Source of the DNA: Lysobacteraceae bacterium
Lineage (GTDB): Bacteria > Bdellovibrionota > UBA1018 > JAGTJX01
Direction of reading: 5' to 3'
Assembly (NCBI GenBank): GCA_023657465.1
Contig: JAGTJX010000004.1
Location: 280,904 to 344,903 of the forward strand
DNA: 64,000 nucleotides
The position numbers and the translations under genes are program-made. The stretch's first letter is position 1, and each line of letters begins with the position of its first letter. The notes beneath the pieces were generated by a model that was not told the origin of the DNA, made no database searches, and saw nothing but the letters and a program-made list of their open reading frames with translations. Below, in pieces: positions 40,610 to 48,918 of the stretch.

Positions 40610-42913
40610 TCAAGCAACCGATCGCAGTTTCTTGAAACGTTGAACTTGTGATTGTGAAGTGTATTTCTGATAAAGAATTTGCGCGACGATCTGAGAACTT
40701 CTAAAATCAATATCGTCGAATGAATCTCTTCCGATTGGATCAGAGAAGGTGAGTATGGCCTCAACTCGGTCTCCAGCAAGTACTGTGATGATCATCGTAG
40801 ATGAGCCTTCGTACTTTCCTATGAACTTCTGGTTCTTCATCTCATCGGGTATATGCTCTAAACGAATCGAACGCTTCTGTTCTACAACCCAAGCGAGTCC
40901 TGGATGTTCACGGAGCGTAGACTTCTCAAACGGAGGGGTGTGTGTCGCTGGAGCATGAGAAAGACAAAGGGCTTCATTCAGATCCTCGCTGACCCAATAA
41001 AGTGTAGACCTGTGACACTTCAGTTCCTTGACCCACTCCTTATGGAGAGACTCAACATCTTGCTCAGAATGAATCGCAAACTGAATCCATTCATCAGACT
41101 GATCGACTCTAGATCCTTTTTTGCTTTCACTCGCTGACTTCTTCAAGAAATGTAAAGTGAGCCCAGAAGCAAACAGTGCAGGTTGAATCATGAAAAGCAA
41201 ATAAACCCAATCTTTGAGAACAGGACTCAATACTGGGAGAGAGGAAAATCTCAGTGCTGTATAGGAGTATCCTGCATGGACTAGACAAAACACTCCTGTC
41301 ACAAGCAAATTAGACAAGTAGTGTTTATTTCTGATCATGCTTAAGAAAGAATAAAACGCAGCAGAAACTGAATAAGCTATGCTGAAGTAATAAAAAATAT
41401 TAGTTCTTGAGAGGATCTCACTTATGGGAACGCTTGGTTGAAAAAGCGCAAAAGCAGCTACAATATGAAAGCACAGACCTGCAAGGAAGTTGTTTCTATT
41501 CTCACTGATGGGTTTTTGATATTTAAAAAAAAGAGCTGAAAGTAGAATAGGACTCATCAGAGAAACTGAAAAAAACTTCAATACGTTTAACGTTACGGTG
41601 GAAAGTCCATCGCTGACTAGGTGATTCTGATAAAAAAGAGACATCGATCCAAGAAGTGCATAGGCCGCATAGTAGAGCATGTCTCTTCTTAGGGTTTGGA
41701 ATACAAATATTAAACAGAGTCCAAGTCCGAAGACGATTGAGATACCTAAGTAAAGCATTCTTGGAAAATGATAACTATACCAATCTCTACGTACCTTGAT
41801 CTCTATCTCGGAGCTTTCACCCAGCCATGCGCCAATACTTCTTACAATGTTAAGTCCAGGGTTGATCTCAGCAGCTGCATAGGCTTTGACTAGTAAGGTA
41901 TGAGTTCCTGGCTTCACCCATTCTCTAGGAACAGGATACAAAGGAACAGGTTGTGCGTGATTCTGAGATCCAAACCATTTGCCATCTACGAAGAGCTGCT
42001 GCCTCACTGGAATCACTCCTAGTACAATAGAAGGTTCGTGATACTGAGCGACGACTTCGATTTTCTTACGTAGCCAATATTCTCCGTTAATTCGTCCAGA
42101 TAGCACTGTTCTATGGAGGGGCTGGTAACTCTCCCAGTTTTGATTCGTTCCGGGATTAATGAGGATCTCCCAATCTTTTTCAATATTCAGGGCTTCTGCA
42201 TTGCCGTTGAGAAGGCGATTGCCTGTGATAAAGACGTCGGGTTGATTGCTTTCGTTCAGATGATCGATCCAAGTATCAACAATCAGACCTAATCCTAAAA
42301 ACATAATCACAAGTAGACTGACTGCGCTCCAAGAAGCAGGCTGTTTGAAGAAACCTTTTGCCAGTGAGGTCATGTTTTTCTTCTTTGAATCGTTCTTACT
42401 CGTCACTGAATAGATAGACGTTTTCCCTAAAATGTTCTTCAGAGAGAAGTCACCGACATGAGTGAATTGAAAAGGGAGCTTGTTTTGGACTTGTTGATAG
42501 ACCGCTTCAGAGATACAGATGCTATCTATAGGAGCAAGATTTTGTATTCTTGCCGCAATGTTGACTTCATTACCATAAGCTTCATCATGATCTCCGACGA
42601 GTACATCGCCGAGATGGATTCCTTGTCTCAGAATGAGTTGTGAAGCTGCAGGTAGAGTTTGATTGACTTGGTCTAGTCGACTGCGAATAGCCATTGCGCA
42701 CTCGACTGCAGAGACTGCACTGAAGAATTCAATGAAAAACGCGTCGCCAATGGTTCGAACTTCTCTTCCATTGTGTGCCTTTATGGCTTCTCTGATTTGT
42801 TTGTGATGAGTCTGTAAGAGTGCGTGAGTGCCGCGTTCGTCAGCTTGAGTCATGCGACTATATCCGACGATATCGGTGAACAAAAGCGTGACTAGTTTTC
42901 TTTTAGCGCTCAT
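40610..42913 (-). CDS. Class III nucleotide cyclase fused to periplasmic sensor, 7TM and GAF-like domains
   Basis: 767 residues from ATG 42913. An N-terminal class III cyclase has FTDIVGYS (first metal Asp), VRTIGDAFFIEF (second metal Asp), GIHLGDV and YGNEVNIAARI (transition-state Asn/Arg). One helix at ~200 leads to a periplasmic beta-rich sensor (NGEYWLRKKI ... VPREWVKPGTHTLLVKAYA), like the 7TMR-DISM extracellular domain 2. Seven helices follow (~385-590). The last ~150 residues resemble a GAF domain. Having the cyclase at the N-terminus, before sensor and 7TM, is unusual. Likely makes cAMP in response to a periplasmic ligand. Confidence 0.75.
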   Translation of the reverse strand: MSAKRKLVTLLFTDIVGYSRMTQADERGTHALLQTHHKQIREAIKAHNGREVRTIGDAFFIEFFSAVSAVECAMAIRSRLDQVNQTLPAASQLILRQGIHLGDVLVGDHDEAYGNEVNIAARIQNLAPIDSICISEAVYQQVQNKLPFQFTHVGDFSLKNILGKTSIYSVTSKNDSKKKNMTSLAKGFFKQPASWSAVSLLVIMFLGLGLIVDTWIDHLNESNQPDVFITGNRLLNGNAEALNIEKDWEILINPGTNQNWESYQPLHRTVLSGRINGEYWLRKKIEVVAQYHEPSIVLGVIPVRQQLFVDGKWFGSQNHAQPVPLYPVPREWVKPGTHTLLVKAYAAAEINPGLNIVRSIGAWLGESSEIEIKVRRDWYSYHFPRMLYLGISIVFGLGLCLIFVFQTLRRDMLYYAAYALLGSMSLFYQNHLVSDGLSTVTLNVLKFFSVSLMSPILLSALFFKYQKPISENRNNFLAGLCFHIVAAFALFQPSVPISEILSRTNIFYYFSIAYSVSAAFYSFLSMIRNKHYLSNLLVTGVFCLVHAGYSYTALRFSSLPVLSPVLKDWVYLLFMIQPALFASGLTLHFLKKSASESKKGSRVDQSDEWIQFAIHSEQDVESLHKEWVKELKCHRSTLYWVSEDLNEALCLSHAPATHTPPFEKSTLREHPGLAWVVEQKRSIRLEHIPDEMKNQKFIGKYEGSSTMIITVLAGDRVEAILTFSDPIGRDSFDDIDFRSSQIVAQILYQKYTSQSQVQRFKKLRSVA

Positions 42914-43080
42914 CAAGCACTCATCGGCTATTTGACAGTAGAAAAACAGGGTCACAGGTGACACGACCTCTAGGTTTGCAAAACCATGATACTAGATAGG
43001 TTTGATCTATAGAATAATAGAATCAATCGATTTTATAAATAACTAGAGTCCTGCGAGAGTGTTTGAAGGAGGAAATGGTT

Positions 43081-43299
43081 ATGAATAATAAAATCTTAAT
43101 GCTTCTAGCTTTTATGGCTCTTTCGGGAGCAGGTGCTTTAGCAGGTGATGTCATGGAATGCGGTCATAAGAACTCAGTCACCACAGAATCTTCGGAAGTC
43201 ACTTCAAAGCTTGAAGTGACTCTAGAACGAGAAGTGAATTCGGAAAGCTCTCAGGGTGGTGCGCGTATGCCACTCTTGAGATTGGATTATCGTCCATAA
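43081..43299 (+). CDS. Small secreted protein
   Basis: 72 residues from ATG 43081, favoured by GAAGGAGG nine bases upstream; ATG 43075 would be too close to it. A signal peptide (KILMLLAFMALSGAGALA) is followed by a Ser/Glu-rich mature peptide with one Cys. No family recognised. Confidence 0.55.
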   Translation: MNNKILMLLAFMALSGAGALAGDVMECGHKNSVTTESSEVTSKLEVTLEREVNSESSQGGARMPLLRLDYRP

Positions 43300-43349
43300 A
43301 CTTGTGTAAGAGAGAGGGGGTTTCGCTGGTAGTGTGTTACAATTATCTC

Positions 43350-43829
43350 GTGAACAAACCTCTCTTGATTCAAGCCATCTGTGAAAAAGTCGAAAACGAA
43401 CTTGCTGTAATCAAAGAGGCGGCCAGAGCGGCTCATACAGCAGCCAACGATCCAGAAAATAAAGCTGAGAATCAATACGATACTCGTGGGCTCGAAGCGT
43501 CTTACCTTGCTGAGGCACAAGCCAAACGAGTAGTGGAGTTAGAAGAGATGCTACTGGTTTACCGAGCTACCAAACCCAAAGATTTTCAGCCTGATGAATC
43601 AGTTGCGCCAACAGCTCTTGTCGAAGTTCAATCTGGTAGTAAGAAAAGTTCGTTTTTTATTTTGGCTCGTGGCGGTGGTCTCTCGATTTCTTTCGAAGGC
43701 AAGTCCGTCCAAACTGTGACTCCTCAATCACCGCTCGGTGAAGCACTCATCGGACTGAAGAAAGACGACATCGTAGAAGTAGAGAACGGCAACTATGTCC
43801 GAGAGTATGTTATCTTATCTCTCTGTTGA
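43350..43829 (+). CDS. GreA/GreB-like transcription factor
   Basis: About 159 residues from GTG 43350; start uncertain (no clear Shine-Dalgarno; the frame opens at 43302). The N-terminal helical hairpin contains KAENQYDTRGLEASYLAEAQ, as in the Gre coiled coil, and the C-terminal domain ends VTPQSPLGEALIGLKKDDIV, the Gre FKBP-like signature. Gre factors insert into the RNA polymerase secondary channel to cleave backtracked RNA. It is shorter and more divergent than canonical GreA, so it may be a Gre-like paralogue. Confidence 0.7.
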   Translation: MNKPLLIQAICEKVENELAVIKEAARAAHTAANDPENKAENQYDTRGLEASYLAEAQAKRVVELEEMLLVYRATKPKDFQPDESVAPTALVEVQSGSKKSSFFILARGGGLSISFEGKSVQTVTPQSPLGEALIGLKKDDIVEVENGNYVREYVILSLC

Positions 43830-43852
43830 GAGTTTACGGTGTGAGTAATGAA

Positions 43853-44044
43853 TCAAGCCTTTTTTGGGCAGGTATTAATCCCGAGTGTCGCATAAGGCGG
43901 GCACCAGCCCATGAGACCCGTTGCAATGGGGATGATTCCTAAATAGAACCAGGGACTCGCGCCACCAAAAAAAGCATAAATTACTAGGCTAGCTCCTACC
44001 GCTACACGAACTACGCGTTCAATATTGTGAATGTTCTGTTTCAT
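43853..44044 (-). CDS. DUF2892 (YgaP-like membrane) protein
   Basis: 63 residues with two helices, NIERVVRVAVGASL at the start and GLMGWCPPYATLGINTC at the end, the DUF2892 pattern with a conserved WCP motif. Found alone or fused to rhodanese domains in sulfur metabolism. It overlaps the CBS gene stop by 4 bp (ATGA), forming a two-gene operon. Confidence 0.85.
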   Translation of the reverse strand: MKQNIHNIERVVRVAVGASLVIYAFFGGASPWFYLGIIPIATGLMGWCPPYATLGINTCPKKA

Positions 44045-44517
44045 ACGAGATATCCTTCCGTCATGAGTACATGATCAAGTAAGTAATTCGGTTTACTGCC
44101 TTTGCCTTCTTTTAACATCTGAGAGACCAGTTTCAGTATATCTTCAGTCGTGACAATTCCAATGGAGTGATGTTCATTAGTGACAATATATGCAGAAACT
44201 TTTTCTTTGAGCATCCGTTCGACGATCTCGCTTAATGGGCTCTCGACTCTCACTTGAAGCGCTGGAAATCTCATGAAGTCTTTCACAGAAAACTTTGGGT
44301 CAAACGAAAGCTCTAGCTCTATGCCTTGTTTGCTAGGTTTCATGTCTCTCTGGATTTCACGGTCGCTCAAGATTCCAATGATGGCACCACGTTCATAAGT
44401 AACGGGTAGGTGTCTGATTTTCCGCTCTTGCATCTTCTCATAGGCTGCTACGAGTTTCGCTTGATAGTCGATAGTGATGATCTTCTTCGTCATCATGAGT
44501 TCGGGTTGTTTCTTCAT
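44041..44517 (-). CDS. Tandem CBS-domain protein
   Basis: 158 residues with two CBS motifs: MTKKIITIDYQAKLVAAYEKM then IRHLPVTYERGAIIGILSDR, and MRFPALQVRVESPLSEIVERM then YIVTNEHHSIGIVTTEDIL. CBS pairs bind adenine nucleotides and act as energy or ligand sensors. Stand-alone; the partner is unknown. First gene of the operon with the DUF2892 gene. Confidence 0.85.
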   Translation of the reverse strand: MKKQPELMMTKKIITIDYQAKLVAAYEKMQERKIRHLPVTYERGAIIGILSDREIQRDMKPSKQGIELELSFDPKFSVKDFMRFPALQVRVESPLSEIVERMLKEKVSAYIVTNEHHSIGIVTTEDILKLVSQMLKEGKGSKPNYLLDHVLMTEGYLV

Positions 44518-44632
44518 AAGTTCTCCCTCTTATATTCATGAATAAGAACAATAGATGTGCCAGCGTAATCTCTATGCTAGCGGTTTTAGTGTCTTATCTT
44601 GTGTCAGGTAGTCACACAGCTGGGACTAAAAA

Positions 44633-45544
44633 TTAAACCCCAAGCTTTTCAGTTTGTTTCCGGAAGTGTCTGATAGCTGCATCGCTACCCACAAGGATTT
44701 CGTTTGGAGCTTGAAGTGCGTTGATGGGTTTTTGAGACATGACTACATCGTGATCTTGATTGAGAATGAATCGATTGCTGAGATTCAAAGCCCAGCCAAC
44801 GAGATGTCCAATGATGGGGAGTTTGGCGAATCTGCGATAGGTTCTTAAGTAGAGCCGTGTTGTAGTTTCATTCACCGGTACGAACGCTAGAGTAATTGAG
44901 AACTTATCCCCTAGGCGATTCACCCAAACATTGGGGAATAGAAACTCAATGTACCCATTCGTGCGATTGTTTGGGTCGAATCCCCATCGAATTCTTTCAT
45001 CCGTGAGTTCCATTACAGGAGTTTTGTTGGGATCTGCGAACTTTCCGATCGTAGTTCTGTGTACATATGGGAGATGAGCGTAATCGAGTTGGTTTTCGAC
45101 TGACCTTGTGAAGTGAGTGTCCCAGGTTTCAATCATCTGAGAGTGCGTGAATCGTTGATCAAGCTCTGTGAACCAAGGGATTTGCGTTTGCGAGGCTTGT
45201 TCCTTAGGTCCATAGAAGATCCAGATGAAGCCATGTTTTTCTTGAGTGAGAAAATGTTCCGTACAGACTTTGTCTGAACCGCGTTTGATTTCAGGAATGA
45301 GTGTGCACTTACCTTCAATATCAAATCTGAATCCATGGAAGGGGCAGGCGAGTTCATCGTCCTTGAGAATTCCGAGACTGAGTTTTGCTGACCTATGAGG
45401 ACAGAGGTCTTTGAGGATGGAGATTCCGCCAGCTTTCGTCCTCCAACCTACGAGAGGGATACCAAATCGTTCTCCAGAGGTGATCTTGTTTTGTTTGAAT
45501 TCTTTTGAGTCCCAAGCTGCGTACCATCCAGGAATGAGTTTCAT
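44633..45544 (-). CDS. Rieske non-haem iron oxygenase alpha subunit
   Basis: 303 residues. The Rieske [2Fe-2S] ligands are CPHR (C48, H50) and CPFH (C67, H70). The mononuclear iron site is ENQLDYAHLPYVH (H157, H162). This is a small aromatic-ring or methoxy/demethylase-type oxygenase (PAO/VanA-like size). No ferredoxin or reductase is encoded nearby. Substrate unknown; lipid or sterol-type substrates are possible. Confidence 0.85.
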   Translation of the reverse strand: MKLIPGWYAAWDSKEFKQNKITSGERFGIPLVGWRTKAGGISILKDLCPHRSAKLSLGILKDDELACPFHGFRFDIEGKCTLIPEIKRGSDKVCTEHFLTQEKHGFIWIFYGPKEQASQTQIPWFTELDQRFTHSQMIETWDTHFTRSVENQLDYAHLPYVHRTTIGKFADPNKTPVMELTDERIRWGFDPNNRTNGYIEFLFPNVWVNRLGDKFSITLAFVPVNETTTRLYLRTYRRFAKLPIIGHLVGWALNLSNRFILNQDHDVVMSQKPINALQAPNEILVGSDAAIRHFRKQTEKLGV

Positions 45545-45734
45545 AGGCGTAGATATAGTCTATTTGAAGCTGTGTCGGAATTACAGTCGTTTTATTAAAA
45601 ATCATTTTTTTATCATTAAATATCAATAACTTACCAAGACTTAACACTAGACTTCTTGACTGTTTTCGTCATAGTAAGTAAATTTAAATTAACATTATTA
45701 ATAAATATTAATAATTAGAAAGAAGGTAGTTAAA

Positions 45735-46577
45735 ATGAAGGTAAAACAACTAGCAAGAAGCTTGATTCCACTCATGGCCATAGGCGTACTCGTCACTGGC
45801 TGTGGTAGCGGAGGTTCAGTGAAGAACTTGGTCACAGATCTAAAGGGAGGAGTGAAAACTCAAGGCTCAGATCTCTACGCCAACGTTTCAGCTCAGCTCA
45901 ATACGAATTCATTTTCAATGACTTCGTTTGCGCTCCCCATTTTAGATCCGAATAACTCTTCGGTGAATTATGGATCCATCAGTCTCACCCCTAAACTAGG
46001 TGGTGGCGGTGGAGAGCTGATTATCTCAGTGAACGTTTCACAAGCTGCGCGTATTAAATCCAGTTCCGAAGCGACATTGCCTAACGGTACTTCGCTTCCG
46101 CTTTCACTTCCTAGTGGAGTGAGTGTGATTGCAATTCCGATTGGTAATCATGGAGCTAAGATTTACTTGGCTGCAAGTCTCACGACCCTCATGATTGGTT
46201 CAGCAATTCCTTTCCCCATTCTTGATGGAGTGGGAGCTTATGTTCCTGGAGTGAATTTGTTTGCTCCGATTCAATTCGGCAAGATTAGTTCACTCGTCGG
46301 AATATTCGCAGGTGCAGCGACTGATCAAACAGGTCTTGGCGTGTTTGCTGATCTTTCGAGTGTCTTGCCAGCTAGCTTGAGCGCTGACTTGAATGTCATC
46401 GCAGTGTCTAGTGAGGTTCAGGGTCTCTCGCAATCTCAAGCAAGTGCCGCTCCTTTGCATACAATCCCAGTGAGATTCCGCGCTCCGCGAGTTTCTCGAT
46501 ATGCAGAAAAGCGAATGTACTATCATCTCTGGAAAGCTAGCCAAGAGTCTAGTAATCCAGAATTAAAATACGAGTAA
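45735..46577 (+). CDS. Lipoprotein of unknown function
   Basis: 280 residues with a lipobox LVTGC (Cys ~23) followed by GSGGS, giving an outer-membrane-directed lipoprotein. The mature part is rich in Ser, Leu, Gly and Ala with many predicted strands and a charged C-terminal tail (RFRAPRVSRYAEKR). AAGG lies before the ATG, in an AT-rich promoter region. It is monocistronic with a strong terminator. No family recognised. Confidence 0.75.
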   Translation: MKVKQLARSLIPLMAIGVLVTGCGSGGSVKNLVTDLKGGVKTQGSDLYANVSAQLNTNSFSMTSFALPILDPNNSSVNYGSISLTPKLGGGGGELIISVNVSQAARIKSSSEATLPNGTSLPLSLPSGVSVIAIPIGNHGAKIYLAASLTTLMIGSAIPFPILDGVGAYVPGVNLFAPIQFGKISSLVGIFAGAATDQTGLGVFADLSSVLPASLSADLNVIAVSSEVQGLSQSQASAAPLHTIPVRFRAPRVSRYAEKRMYYHLWKASQESSNPELKYE

Positions 46578-46590
46578 TCTCAATGAGCTT

Positions 46591-46624
46591 AGCCCCAGGA
46601 TGGGTTTCATCCTGGGGCTTTGTT
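46591..46624 (+). terminator. Intrinsic terminator after the lipoprotein gene
   Basis: AGCCCCAGGATG (46591-46602) and CATCCTGGGGCT (46608-46619) form a perfect 12-bp stem with a 5-base loop, followed by a short T run. One of the strongest hairpins in the window. Confidence 0.9.
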
Positions 46625-46643
46625 CGTTTATGAGTGCTCAAGA

Positions 46644-47141
46644 CTATAGCAAGCTAAGAGTAAGCATGGTTACTGCTTTAGTGTTGTTCTCATAGCTTTG
46701 TGTCCCGACTTCTTTGAATCCTAAATGAGAATGAAACTTCATCGACGCTTCATTCGGTGGTACTAGGTTCACTTCGCAAGTGATGAGGGGTGAGCCCTTC
46801 TTCTTCGTGTACTTCTTCACTTCTTCGTAGAGAAGTTTTCCTACACCTTGTCCTCGTGCATTCTTCGATACAGCAATCCGATCGATATAAGTGAACTTGG
46901 GATAGCGCGCCTTGAACCATTGGAAGTTGGGACTCTCGTAATTCGATCGCTCATCAAAACAAAGAATGAATCCTAGGAACTCCTTCGCCTCGCTCTCTCC
47001 AACACTGAGAAACACAGATTCTTTTGCAAGCCTTGTCAGCTTCTCAATCATCAGTGTGCCCACATGTGGCACCTCAGACTCATTGAGAGCGTGGAGGAGT
47101 GGTAAATCAGAGGGTTTAAATGTCCGAAAAATGTGCTTCAT
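46644..47141 (-). CDS. GNAT-family N-acetyltransferase
   Basis: 165 residues from ATG 47141; the frame extends another 98 codons but that part is antisense to another ORF and lacks GNAT character. YIDRIAVSKNARGQGVGKLL is motif A with the acetyl-CoA pyrophosphate loop (Q/RxxGxG/A), and FHSHLGFKEVGTQSY is motif B. Substrate unknown. Confidence 0.85.
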   Translation of the reverse strand: MKHIFRTFKPSDLPLLHALNESEVPHVGTLMIEKLTRLAKESVFLSVGESEAKEFLGFILCFDERSNYESPNFQWFKARYPKFTYIDRIAVSKNARGQGVGKLLYEEVKKYTKKKGSPLITCEVNLVPPNEASMKFHSHLGFKEVGTQSYENNTKAVTMLTLSLL

Positions 47142-47175
47142 AGATACGTGATATAACCTGATCCTAAAAAACACA

Positions 47176-47420
47176 ATGCTCGATGAGTTTAGGAGATCGA
47201 AACGAGATCTCAAAAAAATAAACGAATACTCTCTCACTACTGAAATGGAATTTGATCCAGAGACGGTGAGTCGTTTAAAGATTTGGCAGTTAAACATCAT
47301 GCAAAAGAAAGCACTTTGAGAGTCAAGGCACTCCGTGCATGTGAGAAATTGAAGGAAGCGCTGAAGAGCTCTTGTGGAATGAAAAGCATAAACGATGCTA
47401 AACATTGCGAGTGTGATTAA
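47176..47420 (+). pseudogene. Small ORF (~80 residues) broken by one base in an A-rich run
   Basis: A frame from ATG 47176 (MLDEFRRSKRDLKKINEYSL..., TGA at 47317) is followed without gap by a -1 frame encoding STLRVKALRACEKLKEALKS and ending HCECD at 47420. Joined at CAAAAGAAAGC (~47305) they make one charged helical protein. No family recognised. The break could be decay or a sequence error. Confidence 0.35.
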
Positions 47421-47541
47421 AAACCGCCAAATCAACTAAAAAGCTTAATGGGAATATTGGCAATTCTTTAATAGAAAATGGCTTCAAAATTTGGAGCGTT
47501 ATTTCAATTAAAACTTAGCAGATTTTCGTCTAAAAGTTGAA
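47418..47541 (+). repeat. Cassette-flank repeat, upstream copy 1
   Basis: Segments CGCCAAATCAACT, GGCAATNCTTTANTAGAAA and AGATTTTCGTCTAAA occur in the same order at 48811-48896 before the next protease gene; this copy has about 40 extra bases. Roughly 80-90 percent matched in the shared blocks by eye. Confidence 0.6.
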
Positions 47542-47702
47542 CACCTGTTCGAGCCATGGGCAGAGTCAATTCTTTTCCTCTATTTTATCCACTAATGACT
47601 TCTGCAATACCTGGCACGTTATGTGCTCTATAGAAGCTATGTCTGAACTAAGTGAATTGCTAGGTAAACATTGAATATCCACGCATGCAAAAAGGTAAAG
47701 AA

Positions 47703-48647
47703 ATGGATCAAAAAATTATCTCAACACAACAACTTTTAACTATTATGAGCGTAGTATTATCTTTTTCGTCTTTTACATATGCAAATGACTGTAAAAAATC
47801 CGATAAAATTTTGAAAGATTATTACGAGTCAATGGAGCATGACTACTGGCTACGATCGTCCGTTCTGACCTCAGTCGGAATTAAAGATAATGACGACAGG
47901 AAAATTATAGAAGGCATTGATTTATCTAGTAATCAGGCCAGCATTGGCCAAATAAATACACGTCTAAAGGGAGGTCGACTAGGGGGAGGTACTGCCACAT
48001 TAATAGGAAAAAAATGGATTCTTGGGGTTGCACACTCATTTCTTCCACCCGGTAGTTATCAAGAAAAACTAGATAAGCCAGGAATTGTTTATTTTACACC
48101 TGGACGAACGCATGATCATTGTCCAGTAAGAGAGATCAAAATCAAAAAAGTTTTCTTTTTTAAAAAATGGATTAAAGGTGAAAATCAAGACAACTGGGAT
48201 TTAGCGGTAGCTGAATTGGAAGATGAAGTAAATTTGCCTTATCTTCAGATCGAGGAGTACCAGTACGACTTTCTATCAAAGTCAAAAGTATTGTGGAGTG
48301 ATGGGTATCCCAATGACTTACAAATCTTGGGCGCTCGAGTAAGCACGGTTGGCCAAATAGTTCCGTTGTTTGATAGCCGGAGAGACAATTTGAAAGAAGT
48401 ATGGGATTCCATTATGAAAGATAAAGAAAATACTTTCTTTCATAATCTTGACATGGCTCCTGGGCAATCTGGCTCTTCACTAATAAGTACTGAAAGTAAT
48501 AAAATTATAGGAATTCAAACGAAGGTAATGGATGCAAGTAACAACAGAAATCAAGGCATAGCTATAACACCTAAAATATTCAACTGGATAAACAGCTTAT
48601 TAAATGGCGACATTTTAAACGATGAGACTGTATCAGTGGATTATTGA
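47703..48647 (+). CDS. Secreted trypsin-like serine protease
   Basis: 314 residues from ATG 47703 (AAGG at good spacing; ATG 47685 is an alternative). A signal peptide ends near FTYA-ND. The chymotrypsin-fold triad is visible: ILGVAHSF (His), NWDLAVAEL (Asp) and APGQSGSSLI (Ser). It is more AT-rich than its neighbours and sits in repeated flanks shared with the next gene, suggesting transfer as a cassette. A predatory or host-interaction role is possible but inferred. Confidence 0.8.
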   Translation: MDQKIISTQQLLTIMSVVLSFSSFTYANDCKKSDKILKDYYESMEHDYWLRSSVLTSVGIKDNDDRKIIEGIDLSSNQASIGQINTRLKGGRLGGGTATLIGKKWILGVAHSFLPPGSYQEKLDKPGIVYFTPGRTHDHCPVREIKIKKVFFFKKWIKGENQDNWDLAVAELEDEVNLPYLQIEEYQYDFLSKSKVLWSDGYPNDLQILGARVSTVGQIVPLFDSRRDNLKEVWDSIMKDKENTFFHNLDMAPGQSGSSLISTESNKIIGIQTKVMDASNNRNQGIAITPKIFNWINSLLNGDILNDETVSVDY

Positions 48648-48673
48648 TACTAATCACATAAGCATAATCTTCT

Positions 48674-48796
48674 CATAAATGAAAAAAATAATGAGCGCCC
48701 TAAGGTAAATCATTTTAGGGCGTTTCAAGTTTTAACGGAAGTAATACTCCCAATTCACCAACCCAACCTCTATTATGTATTTTCCATTTAATCCGG
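48674..48796 (+). repeat. Cassette-flank repeat, downstream copy 1
   Basis: CATAAATGAA followed by an A run, then CCAACCCAACC-CTATT and TTTCCATTTAATCC, shared in order with 50060-50159 after the next gene. The intervening sequence is different. Confidence 0.45.
48696..48725 (+). terminator. Probable terminator after the trypsin-like gene
   Basis: CGCCCTAA (48696-48703) and TTAGGGCG (48715-48722) pair over 8 bp, followed by TTT. It lies 48 bp after the stop codon, inside the downstream flank. Confidence 0.6.
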
Positions 48797-48810
48797 TAAA
48801 CTTGGTTTTC

Positions 48811-48896
48811 AAAAATCGCCAAATCAACTTAAACGCTTAATTGATTGAATGGCAATACTTTACTAGAAAGATAATAGATTTTCGTCTAAACGTTGA
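48811..48896 (+). repeat. Cassette-flank repeat, upstream copy 2
   Basis: Second copy of the 47418-47541 sequence, ending 22 bases before the ATG of the metalloprotease-like gene, so it is probably its promoter/leader region. Confidence 0.6.
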
Positions 48897-48918
48897 GTTA
48901 TAGAAAGAGTTATAGAAT

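Noticed and set aside
47142-47435. 98-residue extension of the GNAT acetyltransferase
   Set aside because: The GNAT fold starts at ATG 47141; the extension is composed of antisense-like hydrophobic and Cys residues over another small ORF.
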